64,000 nucleotides of DNA from Bacillus mojavensis RO-H-1 = KCTC 3706 (GCF_000245335.1 NZ_JH600287.1:1-64000); one strand, 5' to 3'. Shown: positions 27,680-36,473, counted from the first letter of the stretch. The notes: a model not told the origin generated them from the sequence alone. Numbers and translations are program-made.

Positions 27680-27723
27680 TGTCGAATTATGCGGTTGACG
27701 ATTGTTTTCTGATTACTTATTCT
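27680..27723 (+). promoter_or_regulatory. abbA promoter with Spo0A box
   Basis: A TGTCGAA 0A box at 27680-27686 lies nine bases before TTGACG (27695-27700); TATTCT at 27718-27723 is 17 bases further. An upstream 0A box fits activation by Spo0A~P, established for abbA. Confidence 0.7.
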
Positions 27724-27794
27724 AGCGGTAGAGCTGAAAGTAAGTTTTCTTGCTTTCAGAGGTATTCAGTATAAAACAGGGGGCCTGATTACGA

Positions 27795-27986
27795 ATGAGT
27801 CTTATCGGTGAACGATTTACAGAAGAAGAACAAAAACTTCTGCTGAATATCCTGATCAATCATGAGTATGCTATCGAGCTTTTAAGCAGTGAGATCAACG
27901 ATATAGAGACAGGAACCAAAAACGTTGACGGAACCACCTACAAAAAACTTGTAACGCTATACGACCGATTTCGATTTGAAAATTAA
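27795..27986 (+). CDS. abbA: AbrB antirepressor AbbA
   Basis: A 63-residue acidic helical protein that binds the AbrB DNA-binding domain, mimicking DNA, and so relieves repression of transition-state genes. The sequence MSLIGERFTEEEQKLLLNIL … NVDGTTYKKLVTLYDRF matches AbbA. ATG at 27795 follows AGGGGG with 6-8 base spacing; a start two codons earlier is possible. It acts opposite to Abh/AbrB; abh is in this same window. It has its own promoter and terminator. Confidence 0.92.
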   Translation: MSLIGERFTEEEQKLLLNILINHEYAIELLSSEINDIETGTKNVDGTTYKKLVTLYDRFRFEN

Positions 27987-28002
27987 TGGAACACTTTATA
28001 AT

Positions 28003-28030
28003 TGATACTCCTCCAAAGAGTATCTTTTTT
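28003..28030 (+). terminator. Terminator of abbA
   Basis: GATACTC and GAGTATC pair across a short loop and are followed by six T residues. Confidence 0.88.
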
Positions 28031-28123
28031 ATTGAGGAAACTTTTCGACAAATACTGATAAAGTTTATATTATTGTAGTATAGGGAATGTATGTGTTGAT
28101 GAAAATGAAAAGGGGTCGAAAAC

Positions 28124-28567
28124 ATGATAAGCTTGCAATCAGATCAGCTTCTTGAGGCAACAGTCGGACAATTTATGATTGAGGCGGACAAAGTAGCGCA
28201 CGTTCAAGTTGGGAACAACCTGGAGCACGCTTTATTAGTGCTGACAAAAACAGGATACACGGCCATCCCGGTGCTGGATGCGTCTTATCGTTTACACGGC
28301 TTAATCGGGACAAATATGATCATGAACAGCATTTTTGGTCTTGAAAGAATTGAATTCGAAAAGCTTGACCAGATTACCGTAGAGGAAGTCATGCTGAGTG
28401 ATATTCCGCGTCTTCATATAAATGATCCGATTATCAAAGGATTCAGCATGGTCATTGATAACGGGTTTGTTTGCGTTGAAAATGATGATCAGGTCTTTGA
28501 GGGGATCTTCACGAGAAGAGTGGTTTTGAAGGAATTGAATAAACATATTCGCTCATTGAACAAGTAG
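28124..28567 (+). CDS. darB: CBS-domain c-di-AMP receptor DarB (YkuL)
   Basis: A 147-residue protein made of two CBS domains. In B. subtilis DarB binds c-di-AMP; the free form stimulates Rel (p)ppGpp synthesis and pyruvate carboxylase, linking potassium status to the stringent response. The first domain includes HALLVLTKTGYTAIPVLDAS, and the second has the matching VEEVMLSDIPRLHINDP and FEGIFTRRVVLKEL. ATG at 28124 follows AAAGGGG. A terminator follows. Confidence 0.92.
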   Translation: MISLQSDQLLEATVGQFMIEADKVAHVQVGNNLEHALLVLTKTGYTAIPVLDASYRLHGLIGTNMIMNSIFGLERIEFEKLDQITVEEVMLSDIPRLHINDPIIKGFSMVIDNGFVCVENDDQVFEGIFTRRVVLKELNKHIRSLNK

Positions 28568-28588
28568 GCTGCTCGGCCTATTTTTTAT
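28564..28588 (+). terminator. Terminator of darB
   Basis: TAGGCTG and CGGCCTA form a short GC stem followed by six T residues. Confidence 0.75.
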
Positions 28589-28676
28589 TATATTTGCAGA
28601 GCAATAAAGAAAGCGCATACATAAATTGGGGTGAAAAGGACTTGAATCATAAACTAAGTTTTTATTAGAATGGGAG

Positions 28677-28691
28677 ATAAGAAAAACTTAT
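28677..28691. promoter_or_regulatory. CcpC-type autoregulatory dyad
   Basis: ATAA-N7-TTAT (ATAAGAAAAACTTAT) lies 22 bases before the ccpC start and matches the dyad bound by CcpC. A related looser repeat (ATAA … TTTAT) lies about 30 bases upstream near 28649-28665. Confidence 0.7.
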
Positions 28692-28713
28692 TGATAATAA
28701 AAAGGAGGACGAC

Positions 28714-29595
28714 ATGCAGCTTCAAGAGCTTCATATGCTCGTAGTTTTAGCTGAGGAGTTAAATATGAGAAAGGCGGCTGAACGGCTTTTTGTATCCCAG
28801 CCGGCTTTATCTCAGCGTTTACAAACCATTGAAAAGGCGTGGGGGACAAAGATATTTTTAAGATCCCAAAAAGGATTGACGGTAACGCCGGCCGGAGAGA
28901 AAATCATTCAGTTTGCGAATGACGTTACGTCAGAGCAGGACAGAATCAGAGAAAATATCGATGAGCTCGAAGGAGAAATTCACGGCACACTGAAGCTCGC
29001 CGTCGCCTCTATCATCGGCCAGCATTGGCTTCCTAAAGTTCTGAAAACGTATGTGGAAAAGTATCCGAATGCAAAGGTTTCGCTTATTACCGGCTGGAGC
29101 AGCGAAATGCTGAAAAGCCTTTATGAGGATCAGGTTCATATTGGCATTATTAGAGGAAACCCCGAGTGGAAAGGCCGCAAAGACTATTTAATGACAGACC
29201 ATCTGTATTTAGTCGATACTGAAATTTCCTGTATAGAAGATATTGCTCATACAGAACGGCCGTTTATCCAATTTAAAAGCGACAGCACTTATTTTCAGGA
29301 GATTCAGCATTGGTGGCATCAAAAATTTAAAACGTCGCCAAAACAAACTATATTGGTTGATCAGATTGAAACGTGCAAACAGATGGCGCTGCACGGGATC
29401 GGATATGCGATTTTGCCGTCTGTTACCCTTCAGAACGAAGACAAAGTCAATAAAATGCCTCTGTTAGACGGTAAAGGAAACCCTATCGGGCGGGATACGT
29501 GGTTATTAGGCTATGAGCCTGCTTTTGAACTGAAGCAAGTTCAAGCTTTTGTTTCAGTTGTAAAGGAGATGCTTGATCAAGAGCACCCATTTTAA
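28714..29595 (+). CDS. ccpC: LysR-family catabolite regulator CcpC
   Basis: A 293-residue LysR-type repressor of citrate synthase (citZ) and aconitase (citB) genes; citrate is the inducer. The N-terminal winged helix is MRKAAERLFVSQPALSQRLQTIEK. The C-terminal periplasmic-binding-like sensor includes LKLAVASIIGQHWLPKVL. ATG at 28714 follows AAAGGAGGAC. The ATAA-N7-TTAT dyad just upstream suggests autoregulation. A terminator follows before the Fur-controlled ykuNOP operon. Confidence 0.94.
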   Translation: MQLQELHMLVVLAEELNMRKAAERLFVSQPALSQRLQTIEKAWGTKIFLRSQKGLTVTPAGEKIIQFANDVTSEQDRIRENIDELEGEIHGTLKLAVASIIGQHWLPKVLKTYVEKYPNAKVSLITGWSSEMLKSLYEDQVHIGIIRGNPEWKGRKDYLMTDHLYLVDTEISCIEDIAHTERPFIQFKSDSTYFQEIQHWWHQKFKTSPKQTILVDQIETCKQMALHGIGYAILPSVTLQNEDKVNKMPLLDGKGNPIGRDTWLLGYEPAFELKQVQAFVSVVKEMLDQEHPF

Positions 29596-29599
29596 GAGA

Positions 29600-29628
29600 A
29601 AAGACAGCACAAGGCTGTCTTTTTTTAT
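29600..29628 (+). terminator. Terminator of ccpC
   Basis: AAGACAGC and GCTGTCTT form a stem followed by a T run, immediately before the ykuN promoter. Confidence 0.88.
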
Positions 29629-29635
29629 TTACATA

Positions 29636-29694
29636 TTGACAATGAAAATCATTATCATTTAAAGTGGTACATATGATATTGAAAATCATTATCA
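29636..29694 (+). promoter_or_regulatory. ykuNOP promoter with two Fur boxes
   Basis: Two identical 15-mers TGAAAATCATTATCA lie at 29643-29657 and 29680-29694, 37 bp apart, each one mismatch from the 7-1-7 Fur consensus. TTGACA at 29636-29641 is the likely -35. ykuNOP is a known Fur-repressed operon. Confidence 0.9.
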
Positions 29695-29710
29695 ATTATG
29701 AGGTGATAAC

Positions 29711-30187
29711 ATGGCAAAAGCCTTGATTACATATGCCAGCATGTCAGGAAATACCGAAGACATTGCTGGAATTATAAAAGATACGCTGCAGGAATATGGT
29801 TTAGACATTGATTGCATCGATATGGATGACGCAGAAACATCGGCTCTGACTTCTTATGATTATGTGCTCATTGGCACCTATACATGGGGGGATGGCGATT
29901 TGCCTTACGAAGCAGAGGACTTTTTCGAAGAGGTTCAGCAGCTCGAGCTGAACGGATTGAAAACAGCTTGCTTTGGCTCGGGGGATTATTCTTACCCAAA
30001 ATTTTGTGAAGCTGTCAATCTGTTCAGTGACATGCTGCAAGAGGCGGGAGCTGCTGTCTATCAAGAAACACTTAAAATTGAGCTTGCCCCTGAAACGGAT
30101 GATGACGTGGAAAGCTGCAGAGAATTTGCAAGAGGTTTTCTTGCATGGGCAGATTTTGTGAACAAGGGAAAAAGCCATGTTTCATAA
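29711..30187 (+). CDS. ykuN: Flavodoxin YkuN
   Basis: A 158-residue FMN-binding electron carrier that replaces ferredoxin when iron is short; B. subtilis YkuN donates electrons to fatty acid desaturase and P450 BioI. The FMN-phosphate loop is SMSGNTED, the second loop YTWGDGDLP, and the third SGDYSYPKFC. ATG at 29711 follows GAGGTGA. Its last codons overlap the ykuO start by 11 bases. The two Fur boxes upstream put it under iron repression. Confidence 0.95.
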   Translation: MAKALITYASMSGNTEDIAGIIKDTLQEYGLDIDCIDMDDAETSALTSYDYVLIGTYTWGDGDLPYEAEDFFEEVQQLELNGLKTACFGSGDYSYPKFCEAVNLFSDMLQEAGAAVYQETLKIELAPETDDDVESCREFARGFLAWADFVNKGKSHVS

Positions 30188-31070
30188 AGGTGCGACAGCT
30201 GTTGCGGCATCATCGTTTTCTGGCTATTTTGTGGCAGTAAAAAGAGAGGGCATTTTTCATTATTCTTTGGAACAAGGCTGGAAGAAGCTTTTTCGTTTAA
30301 AAGCGAAAATACACTGCATCAGTTACATCGGTCCTTATTTATTCGGTGTCGGTGAAAAGGGAACGATCATTCGTTCATCTGACGAGGGGAAAACATGGTC
30401 GATATCGAGCTTCCCGACAAATGCGACAGTGTGGGCGATTACGGGCAGGAATGATGGATTTGTTTGCGCCCATGGCAAGCATTGCGTTTATGTATCAGAA
30501 GACTTCGGTATTTCGTGGCGGGTTGCCAAACCCTTTGCGGAATTTGAACATCCGCCTGTTATCCGTTCACTGTGTCTGCACGGCGGTAATCTTTATATTG
30601 GTACACAAATACACGAATGCTTCGGAGGGATTTGGGTTTACGATTTCACACAAGACGCTGTCCGAATGGTGAAAAAAGAAGACAACCGTATGACGGCATC
30701 CATGCTAGTGTTCAATGAAAAATGGCTGGTTGCTGCAATGGGCTCTGTAAAAGGGAAACGCGGAGCCGTCATTGCACAGCATATTTTAACGGCTGAAGAA
30801 GTCACGATACATTCTAGCATGATGAAAAAGGAAGAATCGTTTCTTGATATTTCAGAGGATGATGGCATTATTTATGTCACAACGGCTCAAGATGAAAATG
30901 GCTATTCGAGGATTTATCAGGCTGATCTTGAGGCCCGAGAGCTAAGATGGTTTGATACCATTAAAGGTCATGGCTGGAGAGTGGCCAATCAAAGAGAAAA
31001 TTTCTTTTGTGCAGGTTTGTATGAATGTAAATTTGTCCAGCCGTACGAAGTTTCAGCAATGATTCATTAG
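30177..31070 (+). CDS. ykuO: YkuO, beta-propeller-like protein of unknown function
   Basis: A 297-residue protein with repeated sialidase/BNR-like units (RSSDEGKTWSIS, YVSEDFGISWRVAK) typical of a beta-propeller. There is no signal peptide or metal-binding motif. It overlaps ykuN by 11 bases and is 15 bases from ykuP, so it is translationally coupled between two flavodoxins in the Fur-repressed operon. This suggests a role in iron limitation or flavodoxin use, but no biochemical role is known to me. Confidence 0.9.
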   Translation: MFHKGATAVAASSFSGYFVAVKREGIFHYSLEQGWKKLFRLKAKIHCISYIGPYLFGVGEKGTIIRSSDEGKTWSISSFPTNATVWAITGRNDGFVCAHGKHCVYVSEDFGISWRVAKPFAEFEHPPVIRSLCLHGGNLYIGTQIHECFGGIWVYDFTQDAVRMVKKEDNRMTASMLVFNEKWLVAAMGSVKGKRGAVIAQHILTAEEVTIHSSMMKKEESFLDISEDDGIIYVTTAQDENGYSRIYQADLEARELRWFDTIKGHGWRVANQRENFFCAGLYECKFVQPYEVSAMIH

Positions 31071-31085
31071 AGGAGGAATACGGAA

Positions 31086-31541
31086 TTGGGGAAGATTTTG
31101 CTGGTTTACGCAACGATGTCAGGCAACACAGAAGCCATGGCTGATTTGATTGAAAAGGGACTTCAGGAAGCGGAAGCGGAAGTAGACCGTTTTGAAGCGA
31201 TGGACATTGATGATGCTGAGCTGTTTAATGATTATGAACATATCATCTTAGGAACCTATACATGGGGAGACGGAGATTTGCCTGACGAATTTCTCGACCT
31301 TGCCGAAGAAATGGATGCACTTGACTTTACCGGTAAAACATGCGCTGTTTTCGGTTCCGGTGATACAGGATATGAATTTTTCTGCGGTGCTGTAGATACA
31401 CTTGAAGAGAAAATAAAAGATCGAGGCGGCGAAATCGTGCTTCCTTCCGTAAAAGTTGAAATGAATCCTGAAGGGGAAGAAGAGGAAGCATTAAAGGAAT
31501 TCGGCAGACAATTTGCTAGAAAAAGCGGCTGTGCTGTCTGA
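31086..31541 (+). CDS. ykuP: Flavodoxin YkuP
   Basis: A 151-residue second flavodoxin of the operon. Loops ATMSGNTEAMAD, YTWGDGDLPDE and GSGDTGYEFFC bind FMN. The start is TTG at 31086 after GAGGAGG. It is a paralogue of YkuN and shares its role as a low-potential electron donor under iron starvation. The C-terminus ends KSGCAV. Confidence 0.94.
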   Translation: MGKILLVYATMSGNTEAMADLIEKGLQEAEAEVDRFEAMDIDDAELFNDYEHIILGTYTWGDGDLPDEFLDLAEEMDALDFTGKTCAVFGSGDTGYEFFCGAVDTLEEKIKDRGGEIVLPSVKVEMNPEGEEEEALKEFGRQFARKSGCAV

Positions 31542-31646
31542 TAGATGCAAGAAGAAATGCCGAGCGCCTGTTTCCTTTTTTTCTTGTCTTTGTATCTTTC
31601 CTTTGATACAGTAATGAGGTAGAAAATCAGGAGGAGGACTATACAT

Positions 31647-32357
31647 ATGAAAATGATGGATGCAAATGAAATTATTTCATTTATTCAAAATAGTACAAAA
31701 TCTACACCTGTAAAGGTTTATGTAAAAGGTGAGCTGGAAGGAATCAATTTCGGTGAATCTGCGAAAGCTTTTCTAAACGGAAACACTGGTGTTGTCTTCG
31801 GTGAATGGAACGAAATCAAAACAGCAATTGAAGAAAACCAAAGCAAAATCGAGGATTACGTGGTTGAAAATGACCGCCGCAACTCTGCGATTCCTATGCT
31901 TGATCTTAAAGATGTAAAAGCGCGCATCGAGCCGGGTGCGATCATCCGCGACCAAGTTGAAATCGGCGATAACGCAGTCATCATGATGGGGGCTTCTATC
32001 AATATCGGATCAGTTATCGGAGAAGGTACAATGATCGATATGAACGTTGTCCTTGGCGGACGAGCTACTGTCGGTAAAAACTGTCACATCGGTGCAGGTT
32101 CTGTGCTTGCGGGCGTTATTGAGCCGCCATCCGCTAAACCGGTTGTCATTGAAGACGACGTTGTGATCGGCGCAAATGCTGTCGTGCTTGAAGGTGTAAC
32201 AGTTGGTAAAGGAGCTGTTGTAGCTGCGGGTGCGATCGTAGTAAACGATGTTGAGCCATACACAGTTGTTGCAGGAACACCTGCTAAGAAAATTAAAGAT
32301 ATCGATGAGAAAACAAAAGGCAAAACTGAAATCAAGCAGGAATTACGCCAGCTGTAA
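31647..32357 (+). CDS. dapH: Tetrahydrodipicolinate N-acetyltransferase DapH
   Basis: A 236-residue enzyme of the acetylase branch of lysine/diaminopimelate synthesis; acetylates tetrahydrodipicolinate using acetyl-CoA. Left-handed beta-helix hexapeptide repeats run from about residue 90 to 200 ([38 protein letters not shown]), ending in [14 protein letters not shown] at 31647 follows AGGAGGA. dapL follows 70 bases downstream. PatA at 14-15 kb supplies the intermediate transamination step. Confidence 0.95.
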   Translation: MKMMDANEIISFIQNSTKSTPVKVYVKGELEGINFGESAKAFLNGNTGVVFGEWNEIKTAIEENQSKIEDYVVENDRRNSAIPMLDLKDVKARIEPGAIIRDQVEIGDNAVIMMGASINIGSVIGEGTMIDMNVVLGGRATVGKNCHIGAGSVLAGVIEPPSAKPVVIEDDVVIGANAVVLEGVTVGKGAVVAAGAIVVNDVEPYTVVAGTPAKKIKDIDEKTKGKTEIKQELRQL

Positions 32358-32373
32358 GGAATGATTTGATCAA

Positions 32374-32402
32374 AAAGGCGTGGATGATATATCCACGCCT
32401 TA
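32374..32402 (+). other. Hairpin between dapH and dapL
   Basis: AGGCGTGGAT and ATCCACGCCT make a 10-bp stem with a weak T tract after it, in the 70-bp gap. It may cause partial termination or protect the upstream mRNA. Confidence 0.6.
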
Positions 32403-32427
32403 TTCGTATAGGCAGGAGGACATGAAA

Positions 32428-33552
32428 ATGAAGAAAGAGGAGCTCATTGCAATCCGCAGAGATCTGCACCGTATTCCCGAGCTTGGATTTCAGGAATTTA
32501 AAACACAGCAATATTTAATAAACGTCTTGGAGCAATATCCGAAAGACAGAATTGAAATTGAGAAATGGAGAACAGGGCTTTTTGTGAAAGTGAACGGAAC
32601 AGCGCCGGAAAAAATGCTCGGATACCGAGCGGACATTGATGCGCTATCAATCGAAGAGCAGACAGGGCTGCCATTCGCATCAGAGCATCACGGCAAAATG
32701 CACGCTTGCGGACACGATTTGCATATGACGATTGCGCTGGGCATCATCGACCACTTTGTTCATCAACCTGTTAAGCAGGATCTGCTCTTTTTATTCCAGC
32801 CGGCAGAGGAAGGTCCAGGCGGAGCGGAACCGATGCTAGAGAGCGACGTTTTGAAAAAGTGGCAGCCTGATCTCATCACTGCGCTTCATATTGCTCCAGA
32901 GCTGCCGGTCGGAACCATCGCGACAAAAAGCGGTTTGCTTTTTGCGAATACATCAGAGCTTGTCATTGACCTGGAAGGCAAAGGGGGGCATGCAGCTTAT
33001 CCGCACTTAGCTGAGGATATGGTTGTAGCGGCAAGCACACTCGTTACTCAACTGCAAACAATCATCTCCAGAAATACGGACCCGCTGGACAGCGCTGTGA
33101 TTACTATCGGTACGATTACGGGCGGCTCCGCGCAAAATATCATTGCGCAAACAGCTCATCTGGAAGGCACAATCCGCACGCTTTCTGAAGAATCCATGAA
33201 GCAGGTAAAGGAACGGATCGAAGATTTAGTGAAAGGAATCGAAATCGGTTTTCGCTGTAAAGGAAAAGTGACGTATCCGTCTGTGTATCACCAAGTTTAC
33301 AATACAAGCGGGCTCACAGAGGAATTTATGTCTTTTGTTGCTGGGCACAAATTGGCACAAGTAATTGAAGCAAAAGAAGCGATGACCGGAGAGGATTTTG
33401 GCTACATGCTGAAAAAATATCCGGGTTTCATGTTCTGGCTCGGCGCTGATTCCGCGCACGGACTCCATCACGCAAAGCTGAATCCTGATGAAAATGCAAT
33501 CGAAACAGCGGTTAACGTGATGACAGGTTATTTTTCTGTTTATGCCAATTAA
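32428..33552 (+). CDS. dapL: N-acetyldiaminopimelate deacetylase DapL
   Basis: A 374-residue M20-family metallopeptidase that removes the acetyl group from N-acetyl-LL-diaminopimelate. Metal-binding motifs are [10 protein letters not shown], the catalytic glutamate pair in [10 protein letters not shown] and the terminal histidine in [19 protein letters not shown] at 32414-32420 is seven bases before ATG 32428 but only one before ATG 32422, so the former is chosen; it also gives the standard length. It follows dapH in the same operon. Confidence 0.94.
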   Translation: MKKEELIAIRRDLHRIPELGFQEFKTQQYLINVLEQYPKDRIEIEKWRTGLFVKVNGTAPEKMLGYRADIDALSIEEQTGLPFASEHHGKMHACGHDLHMTIALGIIDHFVHQPVKQDLLFLFQPAEEGPGGAEPMLESDVLKKWQPDLITALHIAPELPVGTIATKSGLLFANTSELVIDLEGKGGHAAYPHLAEDMVVAASTLVTQLQTIISRNTDPLDSAVITIGTITGGSAQNIIAQTAHLEGTIRTLSEESMKQVKERIEDLVKGIEIGFRCKGKVTYPSVYHQVYNTSGLTEEFMSFVAGHKLAQVIEAKEAMTGEDFGYMLKKYPGFMFWLGADSAHGLHHAKLNPDENAIETAVNVMTGYFSVYAN

Positions 33553-33612
33553 GTACAATGGAAAGAATAAAATGCCATATGATGAGCACCCTATTTAACG
33601 GAGGTGTTCTTT

Positions 33613-33858
33613 ATGACAAAAAAAATTGGAATTGAACAGTCGTTATCAGATGTAGAAGCTGCATTAAGGGAAAAAGGATATGACGTTGTCATGATGAAAA
33701 GTCCTGCAGATGCAAAAGGCTGTGACTGCTGTGTCGTAACAGGGCTAGACAACAATGTGCAAGGTATTGCCGATACAGTAACACAAGCACCAGTCATTAC
33801 AGCTTCCGGGATGACTGCTGAAGAAATTTGCAGCGAAGTTGAAAGCAGAATTCAGTAA
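33613..33858 (+). CDS. ykuS: Small conserved protein YkuS (UPF0180)
   Basis: An 81-residue protein of the UPF0180 family, function unknown. It has a CDCC cysteine cluster in AKGCDCCVVTGLDNN, and the family is conserved in Bacillus. ATG at 33613 follows GGAGGTG with good spacing; a GTG at 33604 sits within that site and is rejected. A terminator follows. The cysteine cluster could bind metal or form disulphides, which is speculation. Confidence 0.88.
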   Translation: MTKKIGIEQSLSDVEAALREKGYDVVMMKSPADAKGCDCCVVTGLDNNVQGIADTVTQAPVITASGMTAEEICSEVESRIQ

Positions 33859-33862
33859 AGTA

Positions 33863-33893
33863 AAAACCGAAGCAAAAGCTTCGGTTCTTTTAT
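33863..33893. terminator. Terminator between ykuS and convergent ykuT
   Basis: AACCGAAGC and GCTTCGGTT pair around a four-base loop and are followed by T residues. Confidence 0.88.
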
Positions 33894-34696
33894 TATTCTG
33901 TTTCTTTAGGAAAAGCGCGGTCGAGTGCGGTTTTTATTTCTTTTCTCAGCACGCGTTCGACCCGCCACTGTTCCATATTTTCTGTTTTGGCAATGACTCT
34001 GATCACAATTTCAGAGGTTCCCAGCTCTTGAATGCCGATAACATTAGGGCCCTCTTTAATTTGCGGAAGAGCAGCTGCCGTTTCGTCACATACATGTTGT
34101 AAGATGTGAATGGTTTCATCGAGGTTTCTTTCAGCAGGGACTTTAATATCAACCAGCGCCTGCATCGTTCCGCGGGAATGGTTGCTTACATTTGTGATGT
34201 TCCGATTCGGGATATAATGCAGTGTGCCGTCAAAGCTGCGGATTTGGGTCGTTCTTAAACCGACCTGCTCCACAATTCCATTAAAGGTTGCAACGGTTAT
34301 ATAATCTCCGACATCCAATTGTTTTTCAAGCAGAATAAAAAAACCTGTCACGATGTCGCTGACAAGGCCTTGGGCGCCAAAACCGACCGCCAGACCTACA
34401 ATTCCCGCACCTGCTAAAAGAGCGCTCGGATCGTAATGAAACAAATCCAGAACCATAACGAAAAAAATAAAAATCAATATGTAAGCAAATACATTAAGTG
34501 TCAGGCTTCGGAGCGTGTGAGCCCGTCCAATAGTCAGGTTGTTTTGCGCTTCAAATTTTGCAAATAGATGTTTAATAATTCTCATGCCTACAGATCGAAC
34601 GATAAAATAGAGGCAAATCATAATGACGAGCTTAATGAGTAAAACACCCGCATTGGTGACAAGACCTGCCCAATCATAGTGTGTAATAAAATCCAT
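33893..34696 (-). CDS. ykuT: MscS-family small-conductance mechanosensitive channel YkuT
   Basis: A 267-residue membrane protein of the MscS family that opens under hypo-osmotic stress. Three N-terminal membrane helices end in the pore-lining segment [20 protein letters not shown] with the glycine/alanine-rich packing pattern. A beta domain follows ([26 protein letters not shown]) and an alpha/beta C-terminus. ATG at 34696 follows AGGAAGC and gives the expected length; an in-frame extension to 34798 lacks a ribosome-binding site. Confidence 0.9.
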   Translation of the reverse strand: MDFITHYDWAGLVTNAGVLLIKLVIMICLYFIVRSVGMRIIKHLFAKFEAQNNLTIGRAHTLRSLTLNVFAYILIFIFFVMVLDLFHYDPSALLAGAGIVGLAVGFGAQGLVSDIVTGFFILLEKQLDVGDYITVATFNGIVEQVGLRTTQIRSFDGTLHYIPNRNITNVSNHSRGTMQALVDIKVPAERNLDETIHILQHVCDETAAALPQIKEGPNVIGIQELGTSEIVIRVIAKTENMEQWRVERVLRKEIKTALDRAFPKETE

Positions 34697-34940
34697 GTTG
34701 GAGCTTCCTTTCTGAATGTGTTGCAGCATGTTAAAATTTGTTTCCCTATACATGAACATGTTAAACTTTTTAACGTAAAATGTCGAAGGCAAAGACATGT
34801 ATTCTTTGTTAAAAATTGACTGTGAAAATGCGCTTCGATATAATGGTCATTGTGATGTTATTAACGAAATAAGGGATATTTTCCTTTATTTTCTTATCTG
34901 TCTGGCTTTTAAAGCCAAACTATCAATTGGAGGGATACAT

Positions 34941-35483
34941 ATGGCAGAACGTATGGTAGGTAAACAAGCTCCTCGTTTTGAAATGGAAGCAGTCCTTGCA
35001 AATAAGGAATTTGGCAAAGTTAGTCTTGAAGAAAACATGAAAAACGACAAATGGACGGTTCTTTTCTTCTATCCAATGGACTTTACTTTTGTCTGTCCGA
35101 CAGAAATTACAGCGATGTCTGACCGTTATGACGAATTCGAAGATCTTGATGCTGAAGTGATCGGCGTTTCAACTGATACAATCCATACCCACTTGGCGTG
35201 GATCAACACAGACCGCAAAGAAAATGGTCTAGGTCAGCTGAAATATCCGCTTGCTGCTGATACTAACCATGAAGTATCCCGTGAATATGGCGTTTTAATT
35301 GAAGAAGAAGGCGTTGCACTTCGCGGATTGTTTATTATCAATCCTGAAGGCGAGCTACAATATCAAACGGTTTTCCATAACAACATCGGCCGTGACGTTG
35401 ATGAAACGCTTCGAGTGCTGCAAGCACTTCAAACAGGCGGACTATGCCCGGCTAACTGGAAACCAGGTCAAAAAACACTTTAA
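34941..35483 (+). CDS. ykuU: 2-Cys peroxiredoxin YkuU
   Basis: A 180-residue typical 2-Cys peroxiredoxin of the AhpC/Prx1 class. The peroxidatic cysteine lies in PMDFTFVCPTEI and the resolving cysteine in GGLCPANWKPG. The ATG at 34941 follows GGAGGG; the open frame continues upstream without a ribosome-binding site. ykuV, a thiol oxidoreductase, follows about 80 bases downstream after a hairpin, suggesting joint thiol redox work. Confidence 0.94.
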   Translation: MAERMVGKQAPRFEMEAVLANKEFGKVSLEENMKNDKWTVLFFYPMDFTFVCPTEITAMSDRYDEFEDLDAEVIGVSTDTIHTHLAWINTDRKENGLGQLKYPLAADTNHEVSREYGVLIEEEGVALRGLFIINPEGELQYQTVFHNNIGRDVDETLRVLQALQTGGLCPANWKPGQKTL

Positions 35484-35499
35484 TTCTTTTTGAGAACGA

Positions 35500-35534
35500 A
35501 AGAAAAAGGTCTAACAATTCGTTAGGCCTTTTTG
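35500..35534 (+). terminator. Terminator between ykuU and ykuV
   Basis: AAAAAGGTCTAAC and GTTAGGCCTTTTT form an A/T-flanked stem ending in T residues. Confidence 0.8.
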
Positions 35535-35564
35535 ACTCTTACTGCTCACTAGGAGGAAAAAGCG

Positions 35565-36023
35565 ATGAAATTACGTCAGCCAATGCCTGAATTGACAGGA
35601 GAAAAAGCTTGGTTCAACGGTGAAGTAACAAAAGAACAACTGATTGGAGAAAAGCCGACACTGATTCATTTCTGGTCTATCAGCTGTCACCTGTGCAAAG
35701 AAGCAATGCCGCAGGTGAATGAATTCCGTGACAAATATCAAGACAAGCTGAACGTTGTAGCTGTTCATATGCCTCGTTCCGAAGACGACCTGGATCTCGA
35801 CAAAATCAAGGAAGTAGCTGCTGAACATGACATGACTCAGCCTATTTTTGTTGATAGCGACCACGCTTTAACCGACGCATTTGAAAACGAGTATGTGCCT
35901 GCGTACTATGTGTTTGATAAAACCGGCCAGCTTCGTCATTTTCAAGCGGGCGGCAGCGGCATGAAAATGCTTGAAAAACGTGTGAACCGCGTTCTGGCTG
36001 AAACAGAACAAGCAGCTGAATAA
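35565..36023 (+). CDS. ykuV: Thioredoxin-like thiol-disulfide oxidoreductase YkuV
   Basis: A 152-residue thioredoxin-fold protein; B. subtilis YkuV is a structurally characterised cytoplasmic thiol-disulfide oxidoreductase of the TlpA/ResA type. The redox site is WSISCHLCKEAMP (CxxC). The cis-proline region is ENEYVPAYYVFDKTG. There is no signal peptide, unlike ResA. ATG at 35565 follows AGGAGG. It ends a few residues later than the 168 protein as I recall it. Confidence 0.92.
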   Translation: MKLRQPMPELTGEKAWFNGEVTKEQLIGEKPTLIHFWSISCHLCKEAMPQVNEFRDKYQDKLNVVAVHMPRSEDDLDLDKIKEVAAEHDMTQPIFVDSDHALTDAFENEYVPAYYVFDKTGQLRHFQAGGSGMKMLEKRVNRVLAETEQAAE

Positions 36024-36025
36024 TA

Positions 36026-36074
36026 TTGCGCAAATAAAAAAACCTGAGGGTATCAGGTTTTTTTATTTGCGCAA
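36026..36074. terminator. Long perfect inverted repeat after ykuV
   Basis: A 22-bp perfect stem (36026-36047 with 36053-36074, loop of 5) holds a core AACCTGA/TCAGGTT terminator followed by T residues. The outer arms TTGCGCAAATAAAA and TTTTATTTGCGCAA extend it well beyond a normal terminator. Confidence 0.88.
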
Positions 36075-36473
36075 AAAAGGAAAAGAGTAAGAAGCTTATT
36101 TTTCCATATTTGGGTATAAGAAAAACCTTTTTTAATGACTTATCTTCTAAAAAAGAGACCTAATTTCTTATGTTTTTCTGCAAATTTAGATATTTTTCAT
36201 ATCTCAGAACGCGAAAATTGTAGATATTACACTAAATTTCATTAAAGAAGTAATTAAAAGATAGAATTTCAACATTATTCCAAATGATTGGCATAAGCTT
36301 TAAACCCTTGTGGATAAAGAGGTCTGTTGAAAAATAAAACATTTTCAGAAAATAAGGAATTTTTCATAGAGTAAATATAATAGTAAAATGCTAAAATAAT
36401 AGTTGATAAAATTACTTTTGTAATCTAATATCTTAATTAAAGATGTTAATTCTGATAGGGGGTACATTGAGGA
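36075..36473 (+). promoter_or_regulatory. A+T-rich upstream regulatory region of rok
   Basis: A 400-bp stretch of very A+T-rich sequence without a gene, before rok. Rok itself binds A+T-rich DNA and represses its own gene, and AbrB and SinR also act at rok in B. subtilis, so this composition fits a nucleoprotein control region. No exact promoter could be fixed by eye. Confidence 0.6.

Noticed and set aside
27655-27680. CGGCTCGCAAGCCG hairpin after ykuK as terminator
   Set aside because: Short stem with no T run; could be a weak structure only.
29711-31541. ykuN and ykuP as a recent tandem duplication
   Set aside because: They share flavodoxin motifs, but overall sequences differ widely, so the duplication is old.
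34797-34940. In-frame 48-codon extension upstream of ykuU
   Set aside because: No ribosome-binding site at its start, and GGAGGG lies just before the ATG at 34941 that gives a normal peroxiredoxin.
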